Source: Amoebidium appalachense
Taxonomy: Eukaryota > Ichthyosporea
DNA length: 64,000 nt
Direction: 5' to 3'
NCBI GenBank assembly: GCA_963693365.1
Contig: CAVNZM010000009.1
Coordinates: 6,262,001-6,326,000 of the forward strand
In this document: piece after piece, positions 61,540 to 64,000 of the stretch
Numbering within the stretch: position 1 is the stretch's first letter
How the letters are laid out: the number at the start of each line of letters is the position of its first letter
Made by a program: the position numbers and the translations under genes
The notes under the pieces: generated by a model
Told to the model about the DNA's origin: nothing
Databases searched by the model: none
What the model saw: the letters and a program-made list of their open reading frames with translations, nothing else

Positions 61540-62831
61540 ATAAATACACGAAGGTTACTGGGGGGCAGGAAGCGAGAGCGACGTCGAATTTTTCGACAGG
61601 GTCTACCACACTTGCGTGCGCATTTTTCTCGAAGAGTTGGGCCCGAAATTGCGCAGTGTCGAGTTCCACAACTTGACCGAGGGGGTGATGGAAGATCCCA
61701 ACGTCATGTCGGCGCTAACAATGGCCCATATTTGGTCTCGTTCAAAACGGACAGGTTTGCCATTCCTTCGGTTTATCCGCTGGAAATCCGTGCAAGCCCA
61801 ACAGCCATCGATATTGGAGCGTTCTACCCTGCGCTCAACTCACTGTGTGCACTCCTGCGCCCTCGAACGTCCGGTCGGTGCGGGCCGATAAGATCAGGAG
61901 TCAATGGATGGGTTTCTCCGGGCGTGTGCAAAAGTCACCCAGTTGGATTTTACCTTTGTTGGGCCGCTTGGTGATGGCGGGTGCCCCGTTAACCTGGATG
62001 CCCTCGCTGCGTGCACCAACGTGCAATCCCCTCAAACTCGATTTCCCTGAGGATAGCGTCGTGAATTTACCGAATTTGCCGAAATTACGTCGTCTTCAAG
62101 CGTCTTTACTTTACGGGAATTTCCATGTTCCTGCCGGGATGATAGAGGACCTTAGGGTGATGGGCCACTCCTATACGGCCGATCGCATTCTGACGGCCAG
62201 CCTCCTGTCCGTCTTTGTACGCACCTTGGAGCTGAAGAATGTAGGGTGGCCTGATTCAGCCAATCAGCTGCCGGCGCTAAAGCATTTAGCGTTGCTCGTG
62301 CTCGAAAACGTCGCGATTGCGGAGTCGGCGATGGATCTATCCAATCACCCGCAACTGCGCCAGTGCACCTTAGCGAGAGTGCCGATTCGTACTCTCGGAC
62401 GACCATGCAACCAATCACAATTAAGGAAAGTGGTCATATCGAATACCTACCAGCTCGCAGACCTAAATGGGCTTTCCGGTAACGCATCTACAGATGTGAA
62501 GATTATAAGCGCCGATTCTTTAACGAACCTAAACGGGTTGTCCGGATGCGCGGCGCTACGGTCGCTCGATATTCACGCTTGCACAGAACTGACAGACATC
62601 AGCGGATTGGCCGGCGTTCCAATCAAAGAGATCCGTTTGTGGCACCTGCACGGTGTCACAAACATTGACGCGCTGTCGGAAATCCCTGGGGTTACCAAGG
62701 TTTCTTTAATCAGCATGGCCGGTCTTACAGACTTGACCCCTCTCTTGCGATGTACCTCTTTGCGTTTCTTGGCCTTGCACGACCTTCCAAATGCAGACGT
62801 CCTGCAGATTAGCGGTCACCCAACCGTGTAA

Positions 62832-63584
62832 TCAATCACTCTGGGGAAGAGGGAACAAAGGCACGCGGGCGAGCTTTCATTGTCGTGTCCGAATTTACAC
62901 ACGGTGAATGCACGGCCACTTGACAGGCTGCATGAGGATGAGTAGCCATGCAGGTTGCTTACGTAAGAGGCGGGTTTCCGCACAACTCCTACACACACGC
63001 AAGCGAGGACACAGGCACTTACACATATGCGCGCACGTGTGCGAACACACAGACACACACGCACATGCGTGCACGCACACACTCACACACACTCACACAC
63101 TCACACACTCACTCACACCTACATTATCATGCACACGCCACCCTTACATGATTGGAAACATCTGCACATGCATGTACCTAAACGTCAATGCACTAGCACA
63201 TCCACCTGCATACACACATACATGCAAATGCTCACAAGACTAAGAGCATGCCTGAGCTCAGACACACGGGGGCTGTTGCTCAGCGAGAGAGACAGAAAAA
63301 GAGAGAGAAGTTGTGTGTGCGTGTGTGTTGGGGGGGGGGGGGGGGGGGGGGGGAGGTCTGTGTGTGTGTATGTTTGCTTGTTTGTTTTTTTGTGTACTTT
63401 CCCATACGTAACACACAGGGGGAGGGGGAGGGGTTAGGGTGGACGGGGGGAGAGAGAGAGGGGGGGGGGGGGGGAGGGCACACACAAGCACAAACAGGCA
63501 CACACGCGCACACGCACACGGTGTCACATTCCCACGTGCGTGTACATACACTGACGCACACGTACACACAGTATATACACACAT

Positions 63585-63628
<44 letters not shown>

Positions 63629-63924
63629 ACACACACACGTACACACACACAGACATCCACACACACGCATATAGGCAAGCACACACGCCTGCAGGCACGG
63701 GTGCACCTAGATAGGTACACATGCGTGTGCACCCCCCACCCCACCACCACCACCACCACACACACGCACGCGCGCACGAACGCACGCACACACGCACACA
63801 AAGAAACACTCGCACATGTGCGCAGATTCACGGGCGCAAAGACCCACGTACATGCACACACACCACCTTGGAAAGTTCTATGGTTAAAACACGTTCCGAT
63901 AAACATCTCTTTTTTTCTCTGCAG
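62832..63924. other. Spacer or upstream intron with CA-rich arrays
   Basis: It contains degenerate (CA)n arrays (63,040-63,120; 63,480-63,660; 63,745-63,870), a G-run with (GT)n (63,311-63,390), and some unique sequence. If the last feature is a real exon, the end of this stretch is its preceding intron or 5' UTR. No other gene signal was seen. Confidence 0.5.
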
Positions 63925-63941
63925 CAGCTGCTGCGACGCAC

Positions 63942-64000
63942 ATGGCAAACGCCAGCAGCGACCAGAGAATAAACGAATCGGATTCTAGTCGGTGCCACAC
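63942..64000 (+). CDS. Possible first coding exon of a gene running off the window
   Basis: A pyrimidine-rich acceptor (CTCTTTTTTTCTCTGCAG) ends at 63,924. Of the three frames after it, only the one containing ATGGCAAACGCC at 63,942 stays open to the edge (MANASSDQRINESDSSRCHT). The product is not recognisable from 20 residues. Confidence 0.35.
   Translation, partial: MANASSDQRINESDSSRCH

Larger units (their letters stand above)
58706..62831 (+). pseudogene. F-box/leucine-rich-repeat gene, apparently broken
   Basis: Exon 1 (58706-58760) reads MPRFTFGPAPMWAADPIQ and ends AAA/GTAAGAG in phase 1. Exon 2 starts at 61117 (CTGCAG/GC) in the matching phase and gives an F-box at once: MLPDETLSHLIGYLELEE...LTCRRMAYLA. 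F-box proteins link substrates to SCF ubiquitin ligases through Skp1. The frame then stops at 61,354, inside a segment bracketed by a 29-bp inverted repeat. Downstream, coherent LRR-like sequence resumes (IFLEELGPKLRSVEFHNL; then repeats such as LTNLNGLSGCAALRSLDI and LTDISGLAGV) and ends at TAA 62,831, but it changes frame at about 61,740-61,850, 61,903 and 62,031; the last is one extra C in a CCCC run. All other genes here are clean, so decay is more likely than poor sequence, though a local assembly error is possible. Confidence 0.72.

Noticed and set aside
61376-61669. Minus-strand frame of 97 residues as a separate gene
   Set aside because: It spans the inverted segment of the F-box locus and is better explained as flipped F-box coding sequence plus antisense shadow.

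Overview
This is a eukaryotic nuclear window, most likely from a holozoan (an animal or one of its unicellular relatives). Genes are split by GT-AG introns. The recognisable proteins include a Dbl-type RhoGEF with PH and SH3 domains, an A/B-type cyclin and a NEDD4-family-interacting (NDFIP-like) membrane protein. I cannot name the species. Coding exons are GC-rich and clean. Introns and spacers are packed with (GT/CA)n arrays, runs of 20 to more than 100 G or C, (CT/GA)n tracts and poly-A/T, so most long open frames in the window are low-complexity artefacts.

Layout. 1-5,929: simple-sequence DNA, including an AT-rich stretch full of ATTGGCAAT-type motifs (1,700-2,880) and a 1.4-kb polypurine tract (4,188-5,623). 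5,930-9,920: a tyrosine-recombinase retroelement with the split direct repeats A1...B1-A2-B2 of Ngaro-like elements. It carries a zinc-finger Gag and a recombinase but no visible reverse transcriptase. 11,345-27,477 (minus): an 18-exon RhoGEF gene whose intron phases all agree, giving a 1,296-residue DH-PH-SH3-coiled-coil protein. One intron holds decayed copies of a neighbouring exon, and another holds a long hairpin. 28,174-28,440 (minus): a small secreted cysteine-rich protein. 29,625-37,546 (plus): an 11-exon mitotic-type cyclin (553 residues) with a KEN box and an upstream CCAAT/E2F/CHR-like cluster. 41,031-43,653 (minus): an NDFIP-like three-membrane-span protein. 47,773-55,626 (plus): a 7-exon, 1,522-residue transposase-like protein in which a complete DEDDy 3'-5' exonuclease lies between the second D and the E of a putative DDE triad. 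58,706-62,831 (plus): an F-box/leucine-rich-repeat gene that appears broken by a small inversion with 29-bp inverted repeats and by frame changes. 63,942-64,000: possible start of another gene.

The genes look like ordinary neighbours with separate jobs (Rho GTPase activation, cell cycle, ubiquitin-ligase adaptor, F-box) plus two mobile-element-derived loci. The most notable signals are the RT-less split-repeat retroelement, the transposase-exonuclease fusion, and C-runs lying within about 25 nt after 14 of roughly 35 mapped 5' splice sites. All gene models were built by eye from frame, splice-site and phase agreement; no database search was run.
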